Source: Sitta carolinensis
Taxonomy: Eukaryota > Chordata > Aves > Passeriformes > Sittidae
Direction of reading: 5' to 3'
Length of the DNA stretch: 64,000 nt
Assembly (NCBI GenBank): GCA_032173965.1
Contig: CM063284.1
Location: 60,262,863 to 60,326,862 of the forward strand
Notes under the pieces: generated by a model
The model's database searches: none
What the model was told of the DNA's origin: nothing
Seen by the model: the letters and a program-made list of their open reading frames with translations, nothing else
Shown: piece after piece, positions 37,231 to 48,193 of the stretch
How the letters are laid out: each line of letters opens with the position of its first letter
Position numbering within the stretch: position 1 is the first letter of the stretch
Made by a program: the position numbers and the translations under genes

Positions 37231-38293
37231 TGTTGTGGTTTGACACTGGCCAAATTCCAGGCCCCGATGAGAGTTGCTCACCCTACCCTACTACAGCTGG
37301 ACAGAGGAGAGAAAAAAAAAAAAAAAAAAATTCATGAGTTCAGATAATGACTGGGAGAAAATACTCCAAGGGCAAAACAGGCTCAACTTAGAGTTAGAAA
37401 GTGAACTTATTGCTAACAAAATCAGAGGAGAATAATGAGAAATAAAATAAACCCTTAAAAAACATCTTTTCTTCCCCCCAACCCCACCCTCCTTCCCACA
37501 AACAGGAGACCAGGGTTGGGGTTTTAGTCAGTTCGTCATCCAAGGTTTTCTTCCACTGTTCAGGGAGAGGAGTCCTTCCCCTGTGAGTCTGTGGGGTGCC
37601 TCCCATGGGAAACAGTTCACTGCAAACCTCTCCAACACAGTTGCAATCTCATGAGAAGCAGTCCTCCCAAAACTGCTGCAACGTTAATTCCTCCCACAGG
37701 CAAACAGTCCTCCCAAAACTGCTATGGCATGGGACACTCTTCCACGGGGTCCAGTCCTCCAAGGACGGACAGCTCCAGCCTGGAAGCAGGGACCCCCTCT
37801 CTCTACCAGGTTTCCTACAGGATCACAGCCTCCTCCAGGAAGTGTGGGCACCTCCGCCACAGGCTTTGGATGGATCTCTGAATCCCTGGTGGATCCTCAT
37901 GGGCTGCTGGGACACAGCTGCCTCACCATGCTCATGAATCGCCACAGCCTGCAGAGGAATCTAACCTCTGGCACCTGGAGCACCTCCTTCCCCTTCTCCA
38001 CTGACCTTGGTGTCTCCATGTTGTTTCCCTCACATGTTCTCACCTCCTCTTTTTCTCTAGCTGGAATTAAAACTGCGCCCATCCCCATTTGTTTTTATTT
38101 TCTTCTTAAATATGTTATCACATTGGTGTTACCACTATCTGTAATTGGCCCAGTTTTGGCTAGAAGCATGTCCATCTTCAGAGCCATCAGGGATTGGCTC
38201 TGCTGGACACAGTGGAAGCTTCCAGAAGCTTCTCACAGAATCCACTTCTGTGGCCCCCCACTACCAAAAACCAGGCCGTGAGAAACCAACACA
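37231..38293. mobile_element. Solo LTR of ERVL-like avian family inserted in the CR1 RT region
   Basis: 1,063 bases beginning TGTTGTGGTTTGACACTGGC and ending GAGAAACCAACACA. It interrupts CR1 between HGFDG and the codons for IGWMA. The left flank is GATGG (37,226-37,230) and the right flank is GATGATGG (38,294-38,301). CR1 resumes right after the last GATGG, so the duplication is intact with three extra bases (GAT). Poly(A)-like aaataaaataaa lies at about 37,440-37,453 and an A19 run at 37,312. Open frames inside (up to 185 codons) show no retroviral motif and the length fits a lone LTR. Confidence 0.82.
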
Positions 38294-40939
38294 GATGATG
38301 GACCACACAGTATATAAGGAATTGGCTGGATGGCCATGCTCAGAGGGCTGTGGTAAATGGCTCCAGGCTGGTGCCGAGTGGCATTCCCCAAGGGTTTGTG
38401 TGGAGATCAGTGCTGTGCAACATCTTTGTTGGCAGTATGGACAGTAGGAATGAATACACCTGGCAGCAAGCTTGTTGATGACGCCAAGCTCTGTGGTGCA
38501 GTTGACACAGTGGAGGGAAGGGATGCCATCCAGAGGGACCATTACAGGCCTGAAAGGTGGGCCCAGGCAAACCTCAGGAAGTTTGAAACCAAGTACAAGG
38601 TCATCCACTTGGGTTGGGCAATCCCATGCACAAATACAGGCTGGGCAAAGAATGGATTGAGAACAGCCCTGAGGAAAAGGCCTTAGTCATGTTAGGGGAT
38701 AAGAAGCTCAACATGAGGCAGCAATGTGCACTCCTAGCCCAGAAAACCAGCTGGAAGCCCCAGTACTCCATTCTTATGGATTCTACCAGGAGTACTGCAT
38801 TCAGCTCTCAGGTCCCCAATGTATGCATATGATGCTGTGGAGCAAGTCCAGAGGAGGGCCATGAAAATGATCAGACAGCTGAAGCACCTTTCCTATGAAG
38901 ACCATGCTGAGGGATTTGGGGTTACTCAGCTATGAGGAGACATTATTGCAGCCTTCCAGTACCTAAAAGAGACCTATAAGAGATCCGGACAGGATCTTTT
39001 CACAAGGATATGAGAAAATAGGATATGGAGGGGGTAATGGCTTCAAACTGAAAGAGGGTGGATTTAGGTTAGATTTTGGAAAGAAGGTCTTTGCTGTGGA
39101 CCAGATTGTCCTGAGAGGTTATGGACACCAGGCTGGATGGGGCATTGATCAACCTGGCCTAGTGAAAGCATCCCTGCCCATGGCAGGGAGGTTGGAACTA
39201 GATGAATGGTGAGGTCTTTTGGTGTTTTTCAACCAAAACCATTCAATGATATGAGTAATTACATAAATGTAGGTAAATTAGGTAGCTCCACCCAACCCTA
39301 TGTGAAAGATTGATGGGAAAATCTTGTAGGTATGTGTGCAAGTTTCACACTGCTATGTTATACCAGTTTAAATTCATACCTTAGATTATACAAAACACAT
39401 TTATCTTGCACATTTTGGGGAGCTGAAAATAAAGCCCCCTAATCATCAGTGATACTGTCATCTATGGTAATCATCTTGTTCTGGTGAGCAGTCTTGAATG
39501 CAGTAATGTTAAAACAGCCATTTTGTACAAGGCTTGATGCATCCACGGTTTATAACCTGTAAATTGGCAGGGATTTAGAAAGAAGTATTTTTACAGGTGA
39601 CCAACCATTCCAGGTAATAGTAGAAGGCATTCAGAGGAAAATAAGTAATGTAAAGGCAAAGGCTCTTCAATGGTGGCTGAGGTTAATTTAGGGATGTGAA
39701 CCACTGTGTTCTGGGGCAAAAGCTATCTTAAACTGATTGAAGGAGAAGAGAAGAGAAGATGTGTGATTGAGCATCATGTAGAAGCCAGGCATGGACTTTC
39801 TTGAGCATTTCTATAAAGTGCGTATAGATCTGGACTTGATTCCCATGCAGATCAAGGCAGGATACTTCTCTGCTGCATGCCAAATGTTTCTCTGTCCCTG
39901 TGTGGAACCTCCTAACAGCATGCATATCTCTGTTTTATTGCATTCAATGTTTTCTAGTCTAATTATAGTTTCATTGCTTCCCAAATAAGTCTGGCTCTGC
40001 TACTTGTTCTGATTCACCACTGTAAATTTAATTATTTGATATTCTCAGTAAACAGACACTCCAGGAGACAACTGGTGATTGTTTTAAAAGAAATCACTGC
40101 AAGATTTTAAGCTATCAACATTATTTCTATGGAATATGATTATGTCATCCTTCATCCCAATTTCATATCTAAAGTTACTTAAAAAAATACAATCAATCCC
40201 CCTATACCCAAAGTTCATATTCGTAACTGCTGCAAGTTTTAAATATCCAGCATGCATCTTCCAAGTTTTCCAGTGTAAAAGTTTGTGTGTATTCTTTATC
40301 ACGAGGCTGACTGTTGTACATATTTATTACAATAGCATCTTTGACAGCAATGTGACCTATGTATTATTTGATGGATAATTTAAAGGTAACTACTTTGTTT
40401 AATTTATAGTCCTAGAACCTCTGAGCATTCCATTAAGGTGCATCCATATGCATATAAATGTAAAAAGGCAAGACAGCAGTTTGCCATGTTTACAAATTTC
40501 TCTGGCTACCACAATGTGCCAAGGATCTGCAAAAGAGTTAAAGCACTGTTGTGCTTTTTACTGCTGTTCCACATCTTATATTTGTGATAAATGTTGGCAG
40601 GTTTCCTTGATTAGGGAGCTGTTCATGGCCACTGTCTAGCCCAGAGCTAATTCTATGGATGTTACCATGGGCACAGATGGAAGAAAATTCATATTGAATG
40701 AAAGAGAATCATGGAGAAAAAGGCAGAAGGCAGAAAAGGAGTGACAGTTATAATTTTGTTAGAGGTCAGGAAGGTCTTATAACTGTGGAAGAGCTGCTGT
40801 ATAATACAGAAATATTCAATGTATGTATGCTGCAGCTATGGAAATTGTGAGGAAATAATGCTTCCACCCCAAGAGCAAGACTATGGCTGATGTCCTAATC
40901 ACCTAGGAGCTGTGACTCTTAGATTCATGGTGCTAGAAC

Positions 40940-40940
<1 letters not shown>

Positions 40941-40988
<48 letters not shown>
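40941..40988. repeat. Homopolymer A48
   Basis: Forty-eight uninterrupted A. No source gene or SINE body is recognisable upstream, and no target duplication was found. Confidence 0.95.
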
Positions 40989-40991
<3 letters not shown>

Positions 40992-41189
40992 TTGTTCTCC
41001 ATAGGCAATACAAAGTGAGTGTGTCTCCCTAATTCTCTCCTTTAAGAATATGCTGCCCATATATATAATCGCATTTAAGTGAGGCATGGAGCATGTCATC
41101 TTGGAAGCATTACAACACCCAGGCAGCTTCATTGATGTAAGCAGCTGTCTTGGCTGGGATATGGACAGCACATCTGAGAAATAAGATTT

Positions 41190-41300
41190 AAAAAACCCCA
41201 AACACATCCCTCCCCCTACAGCCCTCCCTCCCAAACAAAACCAATGAAACAAAAACAAAACCAAACCCAACCCCGCCCCCCCCAAACACACAGACACAAA
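41190..41300. repeat. A/C-rich low-complexity tract
   Basis: Mostly A and C (aaacaaaaccaatgaaac and following, then a run of nine C). It is the opposite-strand counterpart of the G/T-rich tracts elsewhere in the window. Confidence 0.8.
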
Positions 41301-41644
41301 ATCCATATTCTTGCACATTCCTTTGATCTTGATGCTGCTGTGCATTTTTGATTTCCCAACATAATTTAAATCACACAGAGTTCTGCTATTGTTTGGGATA
41401 TAAGGCATTAAATCCTTATGGCATTGAACCTTGGCTATTCCCTTGGGCACCAGCGATCTTTCTGAGATTGGGTGTTATTGAGAGGATTAAGGCCACCAAA
41501 TAGGATTTCTGATGAGCTTATTTGCAAGGGTAAAAAATTCACATCAACAAGTTTTAGTTCCAAACTGCCTCTGTCTTTCATAACCAGCATCTCTTGTGCT
41601 GTTGTGGTGTGATCATCCCTCCTTTCCCCACCCCTGCCAACCAC

Positions 41645-42082
41645 TGTATCACTCCTGGAATTCCAGAAGGGTGTCAGTGATTGGCAGGTTCAAAAAGATG
41701 CTCTCTACCCATGAAGAGACATTGGCCATCCAGGTGTTCTTTGTCCCTTAAGACCTCCTCACCTGTACCTGGTTGGTGGCTTCATGACCCCTCCCCTCCC
41801 CCTCTCCCCTGGTTAAAAGGACGAGCGGTGGGGAGTTCTGCTGGAGTTGTTATGAGATTCAGAGGCCTGCGGGCTAGAATAAATCTTCTGAACAGAACCC
41901 TCCGTAAGAACCGACTCCTGTACTTCTTAAAGCTTCTCCTGCAGAGGAAAACCTGGAGCGAGCCTCCATGGAGGAAGCTCATCCTGCCGCTCCCTGAGCC
42001 CTGGCGTACCTGGACTTGTCTCTACAGTCCTAGCGGTATCACCAGCTAGCCAAAAGTGACCCTGGGGTGAAACACCACAGCA
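41645..42082 (+). mobile_element. Solo LTR with perfect ACCAC target duplication
   Basis: 438 bases starting TGTATCACTCC and ending CACCACAGCA, flanked by ACCAC at 41,640-41,644 and 42,083-42,087. Inside, a TATA-like GGTTAAAAGG (41,811-41,820) is followed by AATAAA at 41,878-41,883 and a GC-richer downstream part, the U3-R-U5 order on the plus strand. Its base composition differs clearly from its AT-rich surroundings. A 122-codon open frame spans it but has no known motif. No internal retroviral sequence adjoins. Confidence 0.8.
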
Positions 42083-42087
42083 ACCAC

Positions 42088-45000
42088 TGTTTGGCTCAGC
42101 AGCGAGGTCCAGACAAACCATAAAAAATCCCAACTTTCCAATATTGTGCCTTCAGTTTTTCCACTGCTTTCATCCTTGTTTCCTGACTCAAAATCAGTTT
42201 GCTCTTTTTTGAGGTGTCAGGAATGAAAGCTGCTGTTAATTCTAGCTTCCTGAGCACCTGTGAGTTGAGTTGTTATGAAGAACATGAACCATCCAGTGAA
42301 GAATGGTGGAAGCACCTGCCAGTGTGGGTGGTATACATGAGGAAAAGCTGGGATGAGATCCAGAGACTATATGTTGAGAAGAGTTTGAAAATTATGTTCT
42401 GTGGGGGAGAAGTGACAGATGGCCATCCTTCAGCCTCCTGCATTTTGCTCTTCAACCACTGTCCTTTAGTTCACAATCAAGAAAACTGAGTGGTGTCCTG
42501 ACTCCTATTTTCCTTCTGAGAATATTATAAAATTATATAAACCTCATTGTGTGAACCAAGTGGGCTTTGTTTGTTCTGAGGACTTGAGCACCTCACTCTG
42601 TCTCCTGCCTTTTCACCACGAGTGGCAGTTGATCTACTGCCAAAGGCCTGATGAAAGATTGGGGGGGGGCGGGGGGGTGGGGAATTAGTTAATTAAATGA
42701 TTTGCAATGGTCTGAAAAGGTCAAAGTTGAAGTTTTCCAAGGTCTGTCTGGATATGACAAAATTATTTCCCCAGCTTTTCAGCACATCTTCCCTAAAAAA
42801 TGGAATCGCATCTGCTTTGATAAATATTGTTTTAATTTAAAAGTTTAAGGTTTTAATATGAAATCTCAACAACTTTTGCACCTTTCAGTGTAGCATCTTT
42901 TTGTTTATTTCTTTTCGCTCTTGATAAGAAGTATTTTTGATATGCTGCCCCTCTTATTAAGGTTTCCAATAGTAAGAGCTAGTCAGTATGGACAAGTGCA
43001 ATGTTTTCCTGATGAAATCAAGTCATGGCTTTTCCTCTAATTTATTTTAAGAAAAAGAAAGGGGAGAAAAGATTGTTTGCCTAGTTGGAAACTCTATAGT
43101 GGCACCCTAATGGACCAAAGAAAATCAAAATAACATTTGTGTTTATTTTTCTTGTCTGAGTTTTTTCAAGAAATAATGTTATTTAGGGCTCTTTTCTGTT
43201 CAACAAGTATCATTCTGTCTGCACATTGGGGCAACAAATGCATTTTCAACTACATTTCAGTCTAAGGGAAATTGGGAAAAATGAACAATTTTGCCTTGAG
43301 AGGTATGAAGTGCCACTGTAACAAGTCTCAGAGCTGTAAGATGGGGTAGTCATTCTCAAGGTTGTTTTCAGGAGAACTACAGACTCCTCATGTGAAGTGT
43401 TTTTCTTTGGTTTGATGATTTTGCTTCACTTTTTCTTACTTTATTGCCTCTTGTTTTTCTTGTCATATATGCTCATTGTCTCCTGTATAAAAATGAGTCT
43501 TGAGATCAAGCTGTGGTCCTCAAGTCACAAAAATATGTGGAAGGAGAAAAGAGCCCAGATGTGTTATCTGAGTACATGTGCAAGAAAGTGACTTTCTTAT
43601 GATTTCTTTTCAGACCAAGACATTTATATATGCTGATCAATAAGAGCTGGGGCACTAAATATTTCCCTCCATGTTGGAAAACCAGTCGATGAAGGCCCAG
43701 TGATCTGCGTAGGTATATACACCAGTTATTGGTTTATCTGTGATGTGGGGAGAGATTCCAGGGTCTTAGGCCATGGAACACTGGAACCCTTCTTGATGTT
43801 TCTGTTCTGCTCCATCACTTTTAGCACTTCACTGCATCTCCACATTAAGGTTGGAGATTAGTCCTGGGATTTGCAACTTACAGTGGGAAGCAATAACTGT
43901 ACACATGTAATATGCTCAGAATTTTTTATGTATTCAAAAGAAGTATGCTGGTGGGGTGGGGGGCTGCTCTGTTCCTCTTCTTGCTCCCACAGGGAAATTT
44001 CCCCCTCTGCTTAGGTGAGGCTCTGCAACTCACAAAGGATGGAAGAATTTGCTAGGAAGATTTCAGGGGCGGGAAAAATTTTGTTATAAGCAAATTGCTT
44101 CCTATGCAGCTTACAGAAACATGTTTTAGTAAGTAATAAAGGCCTCTTACAAATGGGAAACAGAATAACCTTCTTAAAGGATATGGTTTTAAGCTAATTT
44201 ATCTGCCAGTTGGTTTGACCATTGGCAAGGATGTGTGCCATGCCCCTGGTGTCCCTTTCCCCTTAGGCAAGTCCACATAATTTCCGCAATGTATTGTGAC
44301 TATTTCCTTGTCACATGGCGGAATAATGGAATACTATGTTGGAGCCTGGATATTGGGCAGTGTCCCACAAAACAACTGTCCTGAGACTGTAGTGACTTTC
44401 TTATTCAGGATTTTCCTGTCCAGGCAAGATTCATGATTTACCTGTTCATGATTTCTCTATTTTGAAAATGACACTCCCAAAACTTTACACAGACCATGGC
44501 TGCTTTAAGTATTTTTTTTTTTCCTCATTTATTCATTTATTTAAGTGGGGCTTAAACTTTAAAAAGTCTTAGGACTCACTAACCCGAAGCAGTTTCCGGA
44601 CCTTTGTTGCTAGAAATGTTAAATCTGTTATGTTGTTTTTCTTGCTTTGTTGTGTGCTGAATTATGACTAAATATTTTCATTGTTTTTGGTAGTAAAATA
44701 ATTCTTGGTGTTGTATTCTTGGTATTCTTTTTCCTAAATTGTTCTTTTTTCTATTTGGATTTATAATGACCATAGTTGTTTTAATGAGTTATGCATGTGA
44801 TCTGCTTCTGGGTCTGAGATTTGATTGTTTTCAACATCACAGTGAATGGTAAGCAAAAGATGCTGTATGTGCCTCTGGAAGAGGTGGTAAACCCTTGGAA
44901 AATGTGTAGAGATGTTCTCTTAGTGTTGGAAATACAAGTAAACATGTTTTATTTCTTTTCCTTGATTCTGTAAGAGTAGAGCCATATGTTATCCATTTTC

Positions 45001-46192
45001 TGATTCCTACAAATTAATTAGAGCATGACAGTGTTTCCTGACTAACAGGGCAAACACCCTCATTTAGGTTCTTATGTGGAAAGCTTTCTATCACTGTACA
45101 GATTTTTACAGGGCAGCAGTAGCAGTTGCTTCAGTGTGATCAATAGAAGAATCTGCATTAAGATCACCAAGTATTGCACAGTGCTGATCAGACCTGATCA
45201 AAACACAAACTCACAAACTCACTTACCTGGTGGTGCACTTCTGTTGTTTCTGGAATAAGCTGTGGTATTGGATTTTGGGTTTTATTGTTTGTTTGTGGTT
45301 TGTTTTTTGATTGGTTTGTTTGTTTGTTTTAAATAAGGAATCTTAATATGTTTGTCTCTTTTACTTTCTGTCCAGGATCTACTAAATATAGATTGCTATT
45401 AGGGGCAGCCCTGATATACAGACAGTCTTAAGACCTGTGGATTCAGGATGTAGGTTAAAAGGATTGCAGAATGTTCCTTTTCTTTACTACTTGCCTTTTT
45501 TCGAAGTCTCAAGCTTCTTGGGAAGGGAGGCTTTTGTCCTACTTTCATAAGTGGACGTCAGCTTCAGTTGCCCTAGAGCTTGCAGCACGGGGATGTTCTC
45601 AGTTGTCATAGACTAATATTGTTTGGTTTGCAAAGGCCACACAGCAGAAACTTCTTCATGCCACCCTTATGGAAGGTAGTGACAACAGTGCATTTTCAGA
45701 GGACATGTGGTGTATTTTGTTGGTGGTTTGGGTTTTTTTCTCTTTCCACAGCACTACCCAGTAGTTTGGCCTGAGACAATAGCCTTGGGAAAATTACTTT
45801 ATTTTCCTTTTGCAGTAGCAAAATTTTCTTTTTAAATGTCTCTGTCAAATATTTTTCATGCGTTTTTATGGTTCTATCTGTGGGTCAGTGCACTGTTGCT
45901 CTCTGTGTTGTGAGCCAGCACGGGTGCTAACAGCTTCTAGTTCCAAATCACACTGTCCATGGAAATGGCCTCAAGTTGCACCACATCATACATCTCTAAA
46001 TTATGGCAGGTCCAAGAGAGTTGGTTAGTACTCAAGCATCACTTCTTCCAAGGTCAAGACTGCTTTATTCTTTACTCATAGGGATGCAAAAAGGGGGTAG
46101 AAAACCTGCATGGCTTAGCAACAAGATCATGGCAAAGGAAGTTTATTAAATGTAGAAAAAGAGGCAAACCACTTAGGGGAAAAACTTAGGGT
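42088..46192. other. No gene recognised
   Basis: AT-rich unique sequence with only short frames (under 100 codons). It contains a G-quadruplex motif at 42,661-42,682, a G/T-rich tract with tandem TTTG at about 45,270-45,333, and no recognisable transposon body. Confidence 0.55.
42661..42682 (+). repeat. G-quadruplex motif, G9-C-G7-T-G4
   Basis: Twenty G in 22 bases, broken only by C at 42,670 and T at 42,678. The long runs can supply four G-tracts with one-base loops. Confidence 0.85.
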
Positions 46193-46549
46193 TGTCATGG
46201 TATGCAGGGATGTTTAGTCTGGTTTTCTAGGCCTGAGGTTTCTGAGTTTCTGCACTCAGTTTCTTCGTAGTGTTTGAGTTCGAGAAGACCTTGTTCTCAC
46301 AGACTTGACATAAACATCCCAAGTGTTATTGTAACGAGAGTGATGTTTTGAATTTTTTTCTGTGGGATGGACTTTTCTCTATCCACCGGTTTGGGCCAAT
46401 GGGATGAAGAGTTCTGACACTCTTCTAACCAATGAGAGTGGCCTGTTCTAGAAGGTATATAAGGAGGGCAATTGTTTTAATAAATCAGAGTCAGATGAAG
46501 TTTTTATAAAACAAGGTCTCGTGTCATTTGTTCATCGCCCACAATGACA
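46193..46549 (+). mobile_element. LTR-like promoter block next to a CR1 copy
   Basis: The 357 bases start TGTCAT and end ATGACA, a perfect 6-bp terminal inverted repeat. They carry CCAAT boxes at 46,396-46,400 and 46,429-46,433, a strong TATATAAG at 46,456-46,463 and AATAAA at 46,479-46,484, all in plus order. This is a compact retroviral U3/R arrangement. The flanks (tagggt and ggaatg) do not match, so no target duplication supports the ends. The right end runs straight into CR1 sequence while the left flank is not CR1. Confidence 0.6.
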
Positions 46550-48193
46550 GGAATGTGACAAGGGCAACAAGAGAAGCTCCTTTAAGTACATTCATAGCAA
46601 AACAAAGACTAGGTAAAATGAGAACCTCCTGCAGAAAGAGGTGAGTGCCCTGGTGACAAAGGAGATTGGGAAGACCAAGTTACTGAATGCCTTCTTTGCC
46701 TCAGTCTTTACTGCTAAGGCCATCCCTTGTGAATCCCAGACCCTGGAGGGAAGGGAGAAAGTCTGGAGAAAGGAAGACCTACCCTTCATTGAGGAGAATC
46801 AGGTTAGGGGCCATTTAGGCAGATCTTACAACCACAAATCTATGGGCCCAAATGGGACACACCCTAAATCCATAGGCCCCAGTGGGATACATCCATGAGT
46901 GCTGAGGAAATAACAGATGTTTTTGCTAAGCCACTTTTTATCATCTTTAAAAGGTCATGGAGAACTGAGGAGGTGCCTGAGGACTGGAAAAAAAACAGTG
47001 TCACTCCAGTTTTCAAAAAGCAAGAAGGAGGACTCAGGTAACTACAGGTCAGCCAGCTTCACCTTCATTATGGCCAAGAAAGGCAATGGAGCAACTAATT
47101 ATGGATGTCATCTCTAAACATGTGGAGGAAAAGGTTATCAATAATCAGTGTGGATTCACGTGGGGAAATGCTCAACTGCTCCGATAGCCTTCTACAATGA
47201 AATGACTGGCTGGGTAGATGGGGGAGAGCGGTGGCTGTTGTCTACCTTGACTTCGACAAGGCTCTCTGTGCTGTCTCCTGTAACATCCTCAAAGCTCAGG
47301 GATGGGTCAGTGGACAGTGAGGTGGATTGAGAACTGTCTGAATGGCAGAGCAGAGAGGGTTGTGGGCAGAGGTGCTGATGATGCAAAAGATGATGCACAC
47401 CAGAGTGCTGTGCTCTCATTCAGTGAGAGCTAAACAGGCTGGAGAGTTGGGTGGAGAGAAACCGAATGAAGTTCAACAAAGGCAAGTGCAGAGTCCTGCC
47501 TCTGAGGGAGGAACCCCCCAGGAGCCATAATAGGTTGGGGCCTGACCTGTTGGAAAATAGCTCTGTGGAGAAGGACCTGGGGGTCCCAGTTGACAACAAA
47601 CTGCCTGTGAGCCAGTAGTGCTCTGGTGGCCAAGAAGTCCAATGGTATCCTGGGGTACATTAGGAAGAGCATTGCCAGCAGCATGAGGGATGTGATCCTG
47701 ACCCTCTACTTAGCCTTAGAGAGGCCACATCTGAGTTCTGTGTCCAGTTCTGGGCATCCCACTTCAGGGAAAAGAAGAAACTACTGGAGCAGATCCAGCA
47801 GAGGGCTGTAAAGATGGATAGGGGACTGGAGCATCTCTCTTACGAGGAAAAGCTGAGGGAGCTGGGACAATTTGCCTGGAGAAGAGATGACCAAAAGGGG
47901 ATCTTATCACTGCTTATAAATATCCTAAGGGTGGGTTTCAAGAAGAGAGGATCAAGAGGATCAGGCTCTTTTCAGTGGTGCCCAGTGACAGAACAAGGGG
48001 CAATGGGGACAAACTGAAACTCACTTTCCTATGAGAGTGACAGAGTCTGGAGAAGGCTGCTCAGAGAAGTGGTAGTCTCCTTCACTGGAGATATTAAAAA
48101 CTCACCTGGATGTGAAGCTGCTTTAGCAGGGGGATTGAACTAGATGACCCCCAGAGGTCCCTAACAACTTCAACCATTCCATGTTTCCATGAT
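46550..48193 (+). mobile_element. CR1-type LINE fragment, internally deleted
   Basis: It opens with ggaatgtgacaagggcaac, the same CR1 linker sequence seen at about 34,928 in the other copy. It continues through the frames NAFFASVFTAK, SMGPNGTHP and EDSGNYR, motif A VVYLDFDKAL, then GADDAK, the thumb-region VTLYLALERPHL and LEHLSYEEKLRELGQF. It ends with the CR1 tail ggattgaactagatgaccc...accattccatgtttccatgat. Motif A keeps its Asp, but about 150 bases between motifs A and C are missing, and frames shift repeatedly. It is 5'-truncated and non-functional. It is distinct in sequence from the first copy, so it is an independent insertion. Confidence 0.9.

Larger units (their letters stand above)
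34425..39253 (+). mobile_element. Decayed CR1-type LINE (5'-truncated), interrupted by two LTRs
   Basis: Three CR1 pieces, at 34,425-35,451, about 37,037-37,230 and 38,302-39,253, read in order as the end of the endonuclease domain, the reverse transcriptase and the 3' tail. Diagnostic fragments include a linker frame rich in KKAKAPGEL, the RT fingers (DEIHLW, EDPGSYRLVNL), motif A reading YLGLYKAFD, motif C reading VDDAKLCG, and RLGKEWIE with LNMRQQCALLAQK in the thumb region. The 3' end ggaactagatga...accattcaatgat is the CR1 signature. Motif A has Gly where the catalytic Asp is expected, and frames shift often, so it is a dead copy. The remaining length is about 2.2 kb, so it lost its 5' half. 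Confidence 0.88.
39254..41639. other. No gene recognised
   Basis: AT-rich unique sequence. It contains an A48 run (40,941-40,988), which produces an artificial poly-Phe frame on the minus strand, and an A/C-rich tract at about 41,190-41,300. Confidence 0.6.

Noticed and set aside
37724..38281. 185-codon plus-strand frame
   Set aside because: Lies wholly within the solo LTR and shows no gag/pol/env or host-protein motif.
40899..41450. 183-codon minus-strand frame with a long poly-Phe stretch
   Set aside because: The frame exists because of the A48 run; there is no protein-like composition or motif.
41681..42049. 122-codon plus-strand frame
   Set aside because: Lies inside the solo LTR and overlaps its TATA-like box and AATAAA; treated as chance.
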